NCBI GenBank assembly: GCA_035492455.1
Contig: DATJJE010000070.1
Span: 1 to 64,000 of the forward strand
From: Gp6-AA40 sp035492455
GTDB lineage: Bacteria > Acidobacteriota > Vicinamibacteria > Vicinamibacterales > UBA2999
DNA length: 64,000 bases
Reading direction: 5' to 3'
Shown here: piece after piece, positions 26,236 through 34,554 of the stretch
How the letters are laid out: every line of letters starts with the position of its first letter
How positions within the stretch are numbered: position 1 is the stretch's first letter
Program-made: the position numbers and the translations under genes
Notes under the pieces: generated by a model
Databases searched by the model: none
What the model saw: the letters and a program-made list of their open reading frames with translations, nothing else
Told to the model about the DNA's origin: nothing

Positions 26236-26721
26236 GTGGCCAGAAGAGCAGTCGTTCGGCTTGGCATTCCAGCGTTGATCGTGGCGGCACTCGCCGTTGC
26301 GGCGTTGTGGCGCGTCGGTCCACCACCACGCGAAAAGCCGACCGGCCCGGTAGCAACGTCGGGGACGAGCCCTGCGAAGTCCATCACGGAGCCGGTGAAG
26401 ACGATTGCCGAGGTGATGTCCAACAACGCGATCGGCCGCGAGGCGTCGCTCGAGCACGTCACGATCCGCGAGATGGTCGGGGAGCGCTTCTACTGGATTG
26501 AATCCGGCGATCAGAAGCCCGTATTCGTCGTCCTCGATCCCGATGTGAAACGCACCACGGAGACGACGCTTCGTCCCGGCGCGCGCGTCACGCTCGTCGG
26601 CATCGTTCGACCCATGCCGATGAGCGGGCAAATCGAGCAGCAGTGGCATCTGCCGGAAGCGGCGGCGGTCGTCATCGCCGGTTCAGGAACTTACCTGCAC
26701 GTCACCGAGATCCGGCAGTAG
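26236..26721 (+). CDS. Membrane-anchored hypothetical protein with OB-like domain
   Basis: A 161-residue protein with one N-terminal membrane helix (VVRLGIPALIVAALAVAALW) and a proline/threonine-rich linker. The C-terminal domain of about 85 residues is beta-rich (FYWIESGDQKPVFVVLD, GARVTLVGIVRPMP) and reads like a small OB fold, but I do not recognise the family. It probably faces the periplasm. The GTG start at 26236 has GAAGG 8 bases upstream. It is convergent with the response regulator, with 5 bases between stops. Confidence 0.6.
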   Translation: MARRAVVRLGIPALIVAALAVAALWRVGPPPREKPTGPVATSGTSPAKSITEPVKTIAEVMSNNAIGREASLEHVTIREMVGERFYWIESGDQKPVFVVLDPDVKRTTETTLRPGARVTLVGIVRPMPMSGQIEQQWHLPEAAAVVIAGSGTYLHVTEIRQ

Positions 26722-26726
26722 CGGCT

Positions 26727-27437
26727 TTATTTCCCGTCGGGCACGAACTTGTAGCCGACGCCGCGGACGGTCTGCAGGTAGCGAGGCGAATCGGGACGGT
26801 CCTCGAGGTACTTGCGCAGCCGGACGATGAAGTTGTCGATCGCGCGCGTATCGGTCTCCTCGTGCAGGCCCCAGACGTTCTCGAGCAACGATCCGCGCGA
26901 CACGGGTTGCCCGGCGTGCGTTACGAGGTAGCGCAGCAGGTCGCATTCCATTTGCGTGAGGCGGTACGACTTACCGCCGGCGTGCACTTCCATCGCGGTG
27001 AAGTCGAGCGTGCGGTCGCTGAACGTATAGACGTCGCGCGGCTGGGGCGCGGGAACGGTCTCGTTCCATCGTCGCCGTCGCAGCAGGCCGTTGACGCGCG
27101 CGAGGAGAATGGTCAGCTCGAATGGCTTCGGCAGATAGTCGTCGGCACCTGCCTCGAAGCCGCGAAGGACGTCCTCGGGTCTGGCTCGCGCCGTCAGCAT
27201 CAGGATCGGTACGAACTGCCCTGCGGATCTGAGTGCTGAGGCAACGAAAAAGCCGTCGCGGCCAGGCAGCATCACGTCGAGCACGATGACGTCGAACGCT
27301 TCGTGATCGTCCAGGATATTCGCGAGCGCCTGCTCGCCGTTGGTGGCGATGAGGACGTCGTGGCCTTCTGCCTGCAGGTTGAACCGCAGGCCGTCGGCGA
27401 TGTGTTGCTCGTCTTCGACGACGAGAATGCGGCTCAT
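26727..27437 (-). CDS. OmpR/PhoB-family response regulator
   Basis: From ATG 27437 the protein is 236 residues. The receiver domain (1-120) has the acidic pair E8/D9, the phosphoacceptor D54 (VIVLDVMLPGRDG), the conserved threonine in LMLTARA and the lysine in YLPKPFE. A winged-helix domain (about 140-230) ends with RGVGYKFV. It is the last gene of a minus-strand group and starts 19 bases after the histidine kinase stop; the two form a cognate pair, with a desaturase gene first. The targets are unknown. Confidence 0.95.
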   Translation of the reverse strand: MSRILVVEDEQHIADGLRFNLQAEGHDVLIATNGEQALANILDDHEAFDVIVLDVMLPGRDGFFVASALRSAGQFVPILMLTARARPEDVLRGFEAGADDYLPKPFELTILLARVNGLLRRRRWNETVPAPQPRDVYTFSDRTLDFTAMEVHAGGKSYRLTQMECDLLRYLVTHAGQPVSRGSLLENVWGLHEETDTRAIDNFIVRLRKYLEDRPDSPRYLQTVRGVGYKFVPDGK

Positions 27438-27456
27438 TCCGGGATGCGGGGTCGCG

Positions 27457-28359
27457 TCATGACGCCAGGCGTGGCAGTTCGAGGGTGAACGTGGCGCCGC
27501 GCCCTTCGCCCTCGCTCTGGGCGAACACGCGGCCGCCGTGCGCGCGGGCGATGGAGCGCACGATGTAGAGGCCAAGCCCCGTACCTTTCACCTGCTTGAA
27601 GCCGCGCGTCTGCACGCGATAGAAACGGCGGAAGATGCGCTTCAGTTGCTTGCGCGGGATGCCCACTCCGCGGTCCTGCACACGCACCCAGACCGTGTCG
27701 GGCGACGGTGCTGCGACCGCAACGGTGATACGGACGATGTCGGCGGAATACTTCACCGCGTTGTCGAGGAGATTCGAGAGCACGGTGCGGAGTTCTTCGG
27801 CGTCGCCGCGCACCATCAGCGGACCCTCGTCATGCGATTCGAGAACGATGGCGTTCCTCTGCAGGTGATGCCGGGCGAGCGCGAGGTCGACGCACTCATT
27901 CGCCAGCGCCGACATGTCCACCGACGAACGCGCAATCACTTTCGGTTTCTGACTGGCGACGCCAGCCTTGAGCACCTGATCGACGGTGTGATGCAGGCGG
28001 TCGGCGTCGGCGAGCATCACGTCGTAGAAGCCGCGCCGTTGCTCGTCATTGAGCGGGCGCGACTGCAGCGTTTCGAGGTAGAGGCGAATGGACGCGATGG
28101 GCGTCTTCAGTTCGTGGGTGACGGCGTTGATGAACGTGTCGTGTTCCTCGTTGCGCTTGATTTCCAGCACGAGGAACACCGTGTAGATGATCAGGCCGGC
28201 GATGATTAGGCCGAAGGTCAGGATGCCAAGGACGAGAACCTGAATTCGCGCACGCTCGGCGGTGATGACGATCCAGCTGACATTCAGCGAAATCGCCGCA
28301 CCGACGAGCAGGACGCACAGCGCGACGAAAAACGCGATCGCCTTCTGGCGCCGGGTCAC
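27457..28359 (-). CDS. Sensor histidine kinase with minimal periplasmic loop
   Basis: A 300-residue HisKA/HATPase_c kinase. Two membrane helices (about 8-30 and 40-66) are separated by only about 10 residues, so there is practically no extracytoplasmic sensing domain. The DHp histidine is H82 in AVTHELKTPIAS. The N box (LSNLLDNAVKY), the G1 box (VQDRGVGIP) and the G2 box (KGTGLGLYIV) are intact. Kinases of this shape usually sense through or within the membrane. It starts 9 bases after the fatty acid desaturase stop and precedes its response regulator, so a membrane-state stimulus is a reasonable inference. Confidence 0.94.
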   Translation of the reverse strand: MTRRQKAIAFFVALCVLLVGAAISLNVSWIVITAERARIQVLVLGILTFGLIIAGLIIYTVFLVLEIKRNEEHDTFINAVTHELKTPIASIRLYLETLQSRPLNDEQRRGFYDVMLADADRLHHTVDQVLKAGVASQKPKVIARSSVDMSALANECVDLALARHHLQRNAIVLESHDEGPLMVRGDAEELRTVLSNLLDNAVKYSADIVRITVAVAAPSPDTVWVRVQDRGVGIPRKQLKRIFRRFYRVQTRGFKQVKGTGLGLYIVRSIARAHGGRVFAQSEGEGRGATFTLELPRLAS

Positions 28360-28368
28360 CCGCTAATC

Positions 28369-29250
28369 TTATGCGACAGCCTCGTCCGGCATGACCTGAT
28401 GCTCGGTCGTCACCACCTGCGCAATCTTCGCCATCCTGACGTCCCACGCAAGGCCGAGCGAACGCAGCGTGCTGATGCCGATCCAGTTCAGATCGAGCTC
28501 GTACCACGCCAGGCCGTGGCGCGCCGACACCGGATGCGCATGGTGGTTGTTATGCCACCCCTCGCCGAAGGTGATGAGCGCCACCCACCAGTTGTTCGTC
28601 GAATCGTCGCGCGTCTTGAAGCGGCGCGAGCCCCACAGGTGGGTCGCCGAGTTCACCAGCCACGTGCAGTGGAGACCGAACGTGGTCCGGAAGAAGATGC
28701 CCCACAGCACGTAGGGAAGGCCACCGAAGTACAGCAGCGCAAGGCCGACGATGACGTTGCTCGTCCAGTGCCATGTGGAGAGGAAGACGTGCACGCGGTC
28801 GCGACAGAGATCGGGCACGTACTTGGAGAGCACCGCGGAGTCGTGATGCAGCCCGGCGCCGGTGAGAATCCATCCCATGTGCGCCCACCACGTGCCCTCG
28901 CGTGGCGTGTGCGGGTCGCCTTCCCGGTCCGACTTCTGATGGTGGATGCGATGCGTCGCCACCCAGAAGATCGGTCCACCTTCGAGCGCCAGCGTGCCGC
29001 AGAAGGTGAGGAAGTATTCAATCCACTTGTATGTCTTGTAGCCCCGGTGCGTGAGGAGCCGGTGGTAGGCCATGCCGATGCCGAGCATGCCGGCGACGAA
29101 ATATAGAATCAGCGCCGCGAGCAACGCGCCTTTGGTAATGAACAAGAACGCTGCGGCCGCGCCGATGTGAAACGCGGTCATCGCGATTGCGGTAATCCAG
29201 TTAAGGCCTTGTTGATACTTGCGACCGTACAAGAGAGTCGGCTGCGCCAC
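28369..29250 (-). CDS. Acyl-CoA/acyl-lipid delta-9 type fatty acid desaturase
   Basis: A 293-residue integral membrane di-iron desaturase. All three histidine boxes are present: HRLLTHR, HRIHH and HNNHH, plus the FxxTFGLHxxWLVNSATH segment of stearoyl-CoA desaturase-like enzymes. Four hydrophobic helices are expected. It puts a double bond in acyl chains using oxygen, raising membrane fluidity. The start is GTG 29250, chosen because GGAGG lies 8 bases upstream and residues before it do not look conserved. It is the first gene of an operon with the histidine kinase and response regulator. Confidence 0.93.
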   Translation of the reverse strand: MAQPTLLYGRKYQQGLNWITAIAMTAFHIGAAAAFLFITKGALLAALILYFVAGMLGIGMAYHRLLTHRGYKTYKWIEYFLTFCGTLALEGGPIFWVATHRIHHQKSDREGDPHTPREGTWWAHMGWILTGAGLHHDSAVLSKYVPDLCRDRVHVFLSTWHWTSNVIVGLALLYFGGLPYVLWGIFFRTTFGLHCTWLVNSATHLWGSRRFKTRDDSTNNWWVALITFGEGWHNNHHAHPVSARHGLAWYELDLNWIGISTLRSLGLAWDVRMAKIAQVVTTEHQVMPDEAVA

Positions 29251-29345
29251 GAATCGTCCTCCGGATGTCCTATCGGGAAAAACCACATGCACGATAACAA
29301 GCCGGACCGCCGCGGACTGTAATACTTGTGTACTTTCGACGGGAC

Positions 29346-29367
29346 GGGCCGACCTCACGGTCGGCCC
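29346..29367. terminator. Hairpin after the M23 peptidase gene
   Basis: GGGCCGACC, loop TCAC, GGTCGGCCC: a perfect 9-bp stem, 11 bases past the minus-strand stop at 29379 and ahead of the desaturase operon. There is no T run. The position suits termination; the sequence also fits the palindrome family at 11007 and 13681. Confidence 0.55.
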
Positions 29368-29378
29368 TGCCGCCTAAA

Positions 29379-30092
29379 CTACTTGCGGAGCAGAGGATAG
29401 GGATTGATCGGATCGCCCTTCCACCACGAGCGATCAGTGTCGAGGCGTGCAATTGCGAAGTGCAGGTGCGGCGCGCTCTCCGACGCGTTACCCGTACTTC
29501 CGACGTAGCCGATCACCTGACCGCGATGAACGCGCTGCTGCTCGGCGAGCCCGGGCGCATAGCGATCGAGGTGGGCGTAGTAATAGGAGAACGTCTGCGT
29601 CGGATCGAACTCGTAAATCGTCAGGCCGCCCGCTTTGCTCGTAAACAGCTTCGCGATCGTCCCGTCGTCGGCGGCAATTACTTCGGTTCCACGCGGCGCC
29701 ATGATGTCGATGGCGTCGTGCCGACGGCCGACGGCGCGCGCATCGTTGAACGTGTCCTGCAGGCTCTGCGGTTGGATGCCGCGAACGGGAATCTCGAGAT
29801 TGCGCCGCGTCAACATGCTGATCGCTTCGGTTGGAGACGGGGGGGCAGCTTCGATCGCCGCGCTGCGTGGTGCCGCAGAGACTGCTGACGCTCCTGCGGT
29901 GGCAACCGCTCCGGTGTGCTCGGCACTCTGGCTGCGATCGTAGCTGTGGTCATAAAGGCCGATCGTGGGGTCGGCCTTTTGAGCGCGCGCGGTCACAAGC
30001 GTGGCCACGAGGGCACCGGCCGCGAAACTCACCCCAATGGTGATCACGCGTCGCCGTAAACGTTCAACCCTGCGTCGATCGACGCGCCTCAT
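29379..30092 (-). CDS. M23-family metallopeptidase-like protein
   Basis: A 237-residue envelope protein with an N-terminal membrane segment or signal anchor (VITIGVSFAAGALVATLV) after a very basic start. A low-complexity Ala/Ser/Pro linker is followed by a LytM/M23 peptidase domain. The metal motifs are HxxxD (GRRHDAIDIMAPRGTEV) and the late HxH (SAPHLHFAIARL). Such enzymes cut peptide cross-links in peptidoglycan, or regulate amidases when degenerate; here the zinc ligands look intact. Start ATG 30092 overlaps the end of the L,D-transpeptidase gene by 4 bases, so the two are translationally coupled. Confidence 0.9.
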   Translation of the reverse strand: MRRVDRRRVERLRRRVITIGVSFAAGALVATLVTARAQKADPTIGLYDHSYDRSQSAEHTGAVATAGASAVSAAPRSAAIEAAPPSPTEAISMLTRRNLEIPVRGIQPQSLQDTFNDARAVGRRHDAIDIMAPRGTEVIAADDGTIAKLFTSKAGGLTIYEFDPTQTFSYYYAHLDRYAPGLAEQQRVHRGQVIGYVGSTGNASESAPHLHFAIARLDTDRSWWKGDPINPYPLLRK

Positions 30093-30997
30093 TCCCTGAA
30101 CACCACCCGTGTTCCTGGTTTCACCCATCCGGCTACCCGATCCGCATCCCAGTTGGTCAGCCGCACGCAGCCATGCGACTCGACGTGGCCGATCTTGGAC
30201 GGCTCTGGCGTGCCGTGGATCCCGTAATGAGGCTTGGAAAGATCGATCCACACGACGCCGACCGGATTGTTGGGGCCCGATTGCAGAGTCGCCTTGCGGT
30301 CGCCCGGCGTCGCGTCCCAGAACAGCTGCGGGTTGTAATGGAACTTCGGGTTGCGTTGGACGCCATTGACCTTCCACGTGCCGATCGGAAGCGGATCATG
30401 GGTGCTCCCGCTCGTCACCGGCGCGTGGAACAGCACCTGTCCTTTCGCGCCTTCGATCGTCAAGGCGCTCGTGCTCTTCGTCACCACGACCGTGATGTCT
30501 TGTGTCGGGATCGTCAGCGGCGCAGCCGCGACGTTCGGCACCATGACGTGTTCCCCCGCCTTCTGGAACGTCGCTTGCGGATTCAGCTGCTGCAGCAGCG
30601 CGGGGCTGCTGTGGAATCGCTCTGCAATCGCTTCCAGCGGATTGCGGTAGTTCAGCGCGTCCAACGCTGCCTGATCCGGCAGGTTCGGGGGAATATCCGG
30701 CGTGAAGGGTCCGGCGACGTCAGCATCGCTGATGGCGTAGTCCACGAGCGGAGGCACATCCCCGAGCAATGACAGCTCCTCTTCATGTGATTGCTTGTAC
30801 GCAGCAAGCGCGCGCTCGAGATTCTTGCCGCGCCGCCCGTCGATCTCGCCGGGCGAGAAGCCAACGCGATCGAGCGCAACTTGCGTCGCGAGCACTTCGC
30901 TGATGACAGGCGCCGTCGGGCGCGCGCCGGGGGCGCTGGTCTGAAGACCGGCCCCGATACCAATCAATGCACAGCAGAGCAGGCTGATGACTCTCAT
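30089..30997 (-). CDS. L,D-transpeptidase (YkuD) with peptidoglycan-binding region
   Basis: A 302-residue secreted protein. A signal peptide (VISLLCCALIGIGAGLQ) leads into a peptidoglycan-binding-like segment (ALDRVGFSPGEIDGRRGKNL). A LysM-like stretch follows (EAIAERFHSSPALLQQLNP), then the YkuD catalytic domain. The active-site signature HGTPEPSKIGHVESHGCVRL carries the catalytic cysteine. It makes 3-3 cross-links or attaches proteins to peptidoglycan in the periplasm. ATG 30997 is preferred over the TTG two codons earlier. The downstream M23 peptidase overlaps by 4 bases: a cross-link maker and a cross-link cutter together. Confidence 0.94.
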   Translation of the reverse strand: MRVISLLCCALIGIGAGLQTSAPGARPTAPVISEVLATQVALDRVGFSPGEIDGRRGKNLERALAAYKQSHEEELSLLGDVPPLVDYAISDADVAGPFTPDIPPNLPDQAALDALNYRNPLEAIAERFHSSPALLQQLNPQATFQKAGEHVMVPNVAAAPLTIPTQDITVVVTKSTSALTIEGAKGQVLFHAPVTSGSTHDPLPIGTWKVNGVQRNPKFHYNPQLFWDATPGDRKATLQSGPNNPVGVVWIDLSKPHYGIHGTPEPSKIGHVESHGCVRLTNWDADRVAGWVKPGTRVVFRE

Positions 30998-31079
30998 GCG
31001 CAAAGAGATTGCAAATGATGGTCCTCGGGTATTCTGCGAGGGTGAAGCCTGCCTCGCCGAGCGCGACGATGGGTTGACT

Positions 31080-32207
31080 ATGCGAAGCCGGGTTTACGCG
31101 CTGAGCATTCACGCCGACTACAAGTGCCGACACTCGGGCGCGTGCTGTACGGCTGATTGGGACGTTCCGGTCGAGCTGCCGCTCTACCGCTCGCTCGACG
31201 AAGCGCTGAAGGCGAGGCGTGTCGTTCCCGCGGCCGCCGCGGACGCGAACGCGCCACCGTTGATTGTCGAAGAGGCTCTTCCTGACGACGCGGCTGCGAT
31301 CGTGGCACGGACGGCGACAGGAGATTGCGTCTTCTACCATCGACGCTCAGGCCTCTGCGTGCTGCATCGCGACGGTGGGGAGGCGATGCTGCCCGCTACG
31401 TGTCGCCACTTTCCGCGCCTCGCGGTGCGGGATGGACGGGGCACGTTCATCTCCTTGACGCATTACTGTCCGACTGCCGCGGAGTCGCTGTTCCGCGACG
31501 ACGTACCGGTCGAGATCGTCGAGGGCCCGGCGGCGTTTCCTGAAGCCGATTACGAGGGCCTGGTCGTCACGGAGGACGATTGGCCGCCGCTGCTGCGCCC
31601 AGATGTCCTCGCCGACGCGCACAGCTACGCGGCGTGGGAACGGCATATGGTGCGGCGCTGCATGGATCCGCGGCTCTCTCCGGAAAGCGTCATCGCGACG
31701 CTCGAGCGCGATGCTCGCGTCGTCCGCGCCGTCGGTCCCGTGACCAGTGAATCAATCGCAGACGCGATTGCCGCCTTGCCCCATGCCGCCGTCATTGTCG
31801 ACGCTCCGACGAATCTCGAGGGCAGCCGCGCGCATCTCGCAGACGTCATCGCGTCTGTTCCCGAGGAGTGGCGACCGGAGGTGGATACGCATCTTCTCGA
31901 GATCGTGTACTTGCGAGATGTGCGGCCGCGATGGCGCGATTGGCACGCGCCGCTCAAGCGATACCTCGCCGCCAAGGCGTTCGCGTCCTGGACCGCCTAC
32001 CAGGGCCGCGGTTTTCTGTCGATCGTGCACGGTCTCGACGCGGCGCTGGCGCTGGTGCGCATCGACGCGGCGCGACAATGCCGCGACTCGGGTCGTCCGC
32101 TCGATGCTGCGCTGCTCAAAGAAGCATTCCGGCAGGCCGATTTCATGCTGAATCATCTTGCCGCTGGCGATGAGCTCGCGGAACGATGGTCCAAAGTTGA
32201 GGCATAA
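31080..32207 (+). CDS. Cysteine-cluster protein (YkgJ/FliB-like)
   Basis: A 375-residue protein whose N-terminal 140 residues hold a metal-cluster pattern: CRHSGACC, then GDCVFYHRRSGLCVLH, LPATCRHFPR and a later HYCP. This matches the YkgJ/FliB type of zinc- or iron-sulfur-chelating proteins; FliB methylates lysines in flagellin. No flagellar gene is nearby, so a methylase role is unproven. The C-terminal part is helical with no recognised domain. The start is ATG 31080, because upstream codons overlap the divergent transpeptidase promoter region. Confidence 0.75.
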   Translation: MRSRVYALSIHADYKCRHSGACCTADWDVPVELPLYRSLDEALKARRVVPAAAADANAPPLIVEEALPDDAAAIVARTATGDCVFYHRRSGLCVLHRDGGEAMLPATCRHFPRLAVRDGRGTFISLTHYCPTAAESLFRDDVPVEIVEGPAAFPEADYEGLVVTEDDWPPLLRPDVLADAHSYAAWERHMVRRCMDPRLSPESVIATLERDARVVRAVGPVTSESIADAIAALPHAAVIVDAPTNLEGSRAHLADVIASVPEEWRPEVDTHLLEIVYLRDVRPRWRDWHAPLKRYLAAKAFASWTAYQGRGFLSIVHGLDAALALVRIDAARQCRDSGRPLDAALLKEAFRQADFMLNHLAAGDELAERWSKVEA

Positions 32208-32227
32208 CGGTTGCACGATGCAGCCGC

Positions 32228-32665
32228 ATGGATGCACTTGAGCTGATCAAGGAAGACCACAAACGGCTGAAAAAGCTTCTCAAACAGACGCTTGAGGCCG
32301 AGGGCCCGCAGCGTGAGCCCGCGATGGACCATCTCCGCACCGAACTTGTGGCGCACGAGCGGATGGAAGAGGAAGTGCTTTACCCGCGGCTTCGCGACGA
32401 GAAGAAGGCGCGCGAAGAGGTGCTGGAGGGATACGAAGAGCACCACGTCGCCGACGTCATTCTCGACGAGCTGCTCGACGTGCCGCCGGAGACGGAACTG
32501 TGGAAGGCCAAGGTGAAGGTGCTCAAGGAAAACGTCGAGCACCATATGGACGAAGAGGAAGACGAGCTCTTCAAGAAAGCGCGCGCGGTCTTGAATCGCG
32601 ATGAGCTGGAGAGTATGGGCGAGCGCATGGAACGGATCAAGCGCTCGGCCGAGGACGCGGATTAA
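32228..32665 (+). CDS. Hemerythrin-like HHE domain protein
   Basis: A 145-residue all-helical protein with a hemerythrin (HHE) pattern: LIKEDHKRLKKLL, ELVAHERMEEEVLYP, EGYEEHHVADVILDEL and ENVEHHMDEEEDELF. These give the His/Glu ligands of a di-iron site in a four-helix bundle. Such proteins bind oxygen, nitric oxide or iron, or repair iron-sulfur centres. It follows the cysteine-cluster gene by 20 bases. The C-terminus is strongly charged. The stop overlaps the convergent exonuclease stop. Confidence 0.92.
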   Translation: MDALELIKEDHKRLKKLLKQTLEAEGPQREPAMDHLRTELVAHERMEEEVLYPRLRDEKKAREEVLEGYEEHHVADVILDELLDVPPETELWKAKVKVLKENVEHHMDEEEDELFKKARAVLNRDELESMGERMERIKRSAEDAD

Positions 32666-33408
32666 TTGAAGACGGCGATCACGGGTCCGTGATCGCTCGT
32701 CCCGACCTCGCGCTGTACGACGCACGACGCGGCGCGCTCGGCAATGGCGGCGGCGGCGAGGACGTAGTCCAGCCTCCACCCGATGTTACGCTGCTTCATG
32801 TTGCGCCATGGCGCCCACCATGTGAATAGATCGGCATTGTCGGGGTCGAGCCGGCGATGTACATCGACGAGACCATGGCTGATGATTCGCTCGATGAGCG
32901 CCCGCTCCTCCGGAAGCTGACCGATGGCGCGCGGCCGACGCTCTTTCGGATGCACGTCCATGTCAGTGCGCGCGACATTCAAATCGCCGCACATGACGAG
33001 CGGCCGGCCGGCGGCTTCGAATTCTGCGGCGTAGGCGTCCATCGCCTCGAGAAACCGCATCTTCGCGGGAAAGTCCTTCCCGCCATTCGGCACATAAATC
33101 GACGCGACCGTCGCTTGCGGCAGCTGCGCGGTGACGATGCGGTGCTCGTAGTCGAACTCGGGATGGTGGAACAACGGACGATCGGGATGTGTCGACTTGC
33201 GGACGTGGAGACCGACGCCTGAATAGCCTTTGCCGCCGTGCCAGTAGCACCAGTAGCCTTCAAGGTCGCACAGCCAGACCGGCAGCTGATCGATCGCGGC
33301 CTTGATCTCCTGCAGGCACAGCACGTCCGGCTGCTCGCGCTCGATGAAGTCCTGCAACTCCTTCTGGCGGGCGCGAATTCCGTTAACGTTCCAGGTCGCG
33401 ATTTTCAC
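32662..33408 (-). CDS. xth: Exodeoxyribonuclease III (AP endonuclease)
   Basis: A 248-residue enzyme of the Xth/ExoA family that cuts DNA at abasic sites and trims 3' ends. Motifs in order: IATWNVNGIRAR, CLQEIKA (metal Glu), YVPNGG, CGDLNVART (catalytic Asp/Asn), WRLDYVLA and the final TSDHGPVIA (Asp-His). The start is GTG 33408 (VKIATWN), the normal family N-terminus; it lies 26 bases inside the end of the upstream HPt gene, so translation is probably coupled. It is cytoplasmic and acts in base-excision repair. Confidence 0.95.
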   Translation of the reverse strand: MKIATWNVNGIRARQKELQDFIEREQPDVLCLQEIKAAIDQLPVWLCDLEGYWCYWHGGKGYSGVGLHVRKSTHPDRPLFHHPEFDYEHRIVTAQLPQATVASIYVPNGGKDFPAKMRFLEAMDAYAAEFEAAGRPLVMCGDLNVARTDMDVHPKERRPRAIGQLPEERALIERIISHGLVDVHRRLDPDNADLFTWWAPWRNMKQRNIGWRLDYVLAAAAIAERAASCVVQREVGTSDHGPVIAVFN

Positions 33409-33742
33409 CAGCGGTGAGCCACGCGCTGGCGCTTTCGCGCAGCGACTGGACCTCGGCAACGAGCTGACGACTGAGCGCATCCGCGCCTGTCAGGTCGCCG
33501 GCTGCGCCCATCGCTTCGAGCTGACGCGCGCACTCGACGGCTCCCGGCATGCCGAAAGCGACGATCGATCCGCGCAGCTTGTGCGCGGCCTTGCGCAGAG
33601 CGGCGCCGTCACCTGCGCTCACGGCATTCGTCACCGCGTCAACCTGTTCCGGAACGGTGTCGACGAGCAGCTGCGCCAGATCGCGTACCAGATCCTCGTC
33701 GCCGTATTCGCGCAGCAGCAGCACCGAGTCGAAGGGCGCCAT
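33383..33742 (-). CDS. Stand-alone HPt phosphotransfer protein
   Basis: A 119-residue helical protein with the HPt signature: phosphoacceptor H54 in RKAAHKLRGSIVAFGM, preceded by a helix with DLVRDLAQLLVDTVP. HPt domains relay phosphate between receiver domains in multistep phosphorelays. No hybrid kinase or receiver lies beside it, so its partners are elsewhere. Its end overlaps the exonuclease III start by 26 bases. Its ATG shares the CATG palindrome at 33740-33743 with the divergent sirtuin candidate start. Confidence 0.88.
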   Translation of the reverse strand: MAPFDSVLLLREYGDEDLVRDLAQLLVDTVPEQVDAVTNAVSAGDGAALRKAAHKLRGSIVAFGMPGAVECARQLEAMGAAGDLTGADALSRQLVAEVQSLRESASAWLTAGENRDLER

Positions 33743-34538
33743 GCGTCGATTGTACGCAATGATCTTGCGCGTGCAGCAACCGCTCACCGAGCTGGCCGCG
33801 CGGCTTCGCGCGGCGACGCGCATTACGGTGATGACAGGCGCCGGTGTGTCCGCGGCGAGCGGCGTTCCGACGTTTCGAGGCGCCGGCGGGCTCTGGCGTA
33901 CGTATCGCGCTGAGGATCTCGCGACACCGGAAGCGTTCGCCCGCGATCCCGCGCTTGTGTGGGAGTGGTACGCGTGGCGCCGCGAGAAGGTCGCCAGTTG
34001 CAGTCCGAATGCAGCGCACGTGGTACTTGCACGCTGGTCCGCCTCCGCCAAGGCTTCGGCCGGACAGGTCCCTCGCGATGTACGCGTCGTCACGCAGAAC
34101 GTAGACGACCTGCACATTCGAGCGGGCACGCGGGACCTGATTCGCCTGCACGGCTCTTTGTGGGAGTTGAAGTGTTTCAACGGATGCTCCGCCGGAGCGA
34201 CGACATGGCGCGACGAGCGTGTACCGCTGCCGGACGGGCTGCCGCGCTGTCCATACTGCGGCGGCTACGCGCGGCCCGCGGTTGTCTGGTTCGGCGAGTC
34301 GTTGCACGGCGGAGACGTGAATCGGGCGGTGGAGGCCACCGCCTGCGACGTATTTCTCACCGTCGGGACATCCGCGGTCGTTTATCCAGCTGCGGGATTC
34401 GTCCACCACGCCCGCTCGCTTGGTGCGTTCACGGCCGAGATCAATCTCGAGCCGACCCCGGCGTCCTCTCTCGTTGATGTTTCAATTCTTGGCGCCGCGG
34501 AAGATGTGCTGCCGCAACTGGATCGGGTGATTTCCTGA
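33741..34538 (+). CDS. cobB: Sirtuin, NAD-dependent protein deacylase
   Basis: A 265-residue Sir2-family enzyme (class III/U-like). The NAD-binding motif TVMTGAGVSAASGVPTFRG, the catalytic TQNVDDLHIRAG (His), LHGSLWELKC, a zinc knuckle with two CxxC-type pairs (CFNGC and CPYC), and VWFGESL and GTSAVVYPAAG are all present. It removes acyl groups from lysines using NAD. The start may be ATG 33741 or 33759; the first shares bases with the divergent HPt start codon. A short insertion (SASAKASAGQVPRD) lies between catalytic motifs. It acts in the cytoplasm. Confidence 0.94.
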   Translation: MRRLYAMILRVQQPLTELAARLRAATRITVMTGAGVSAASGVPTFRGAGGLWRTYRAEDLATPEAFARDPALVWEWYAWRREKVASCSPNAAHVVLARWSASAKASAGQVPRDVRVVTQNVDDLHIRAGTRDLIRLHGSLWELKCFNGCSAGATTWRDERVPLPDGLPRCPYCGGYARPAVVWFGESLHGGDVNRAVEATACDVFLTVGTSAVVYPAAGFVHHARSLGAFTAEINLEPTPASSLVDVSILGAAEDVLPQLDRVIS

Positions 34539-34554
34539 AGCTCCGGGCGCGGTT

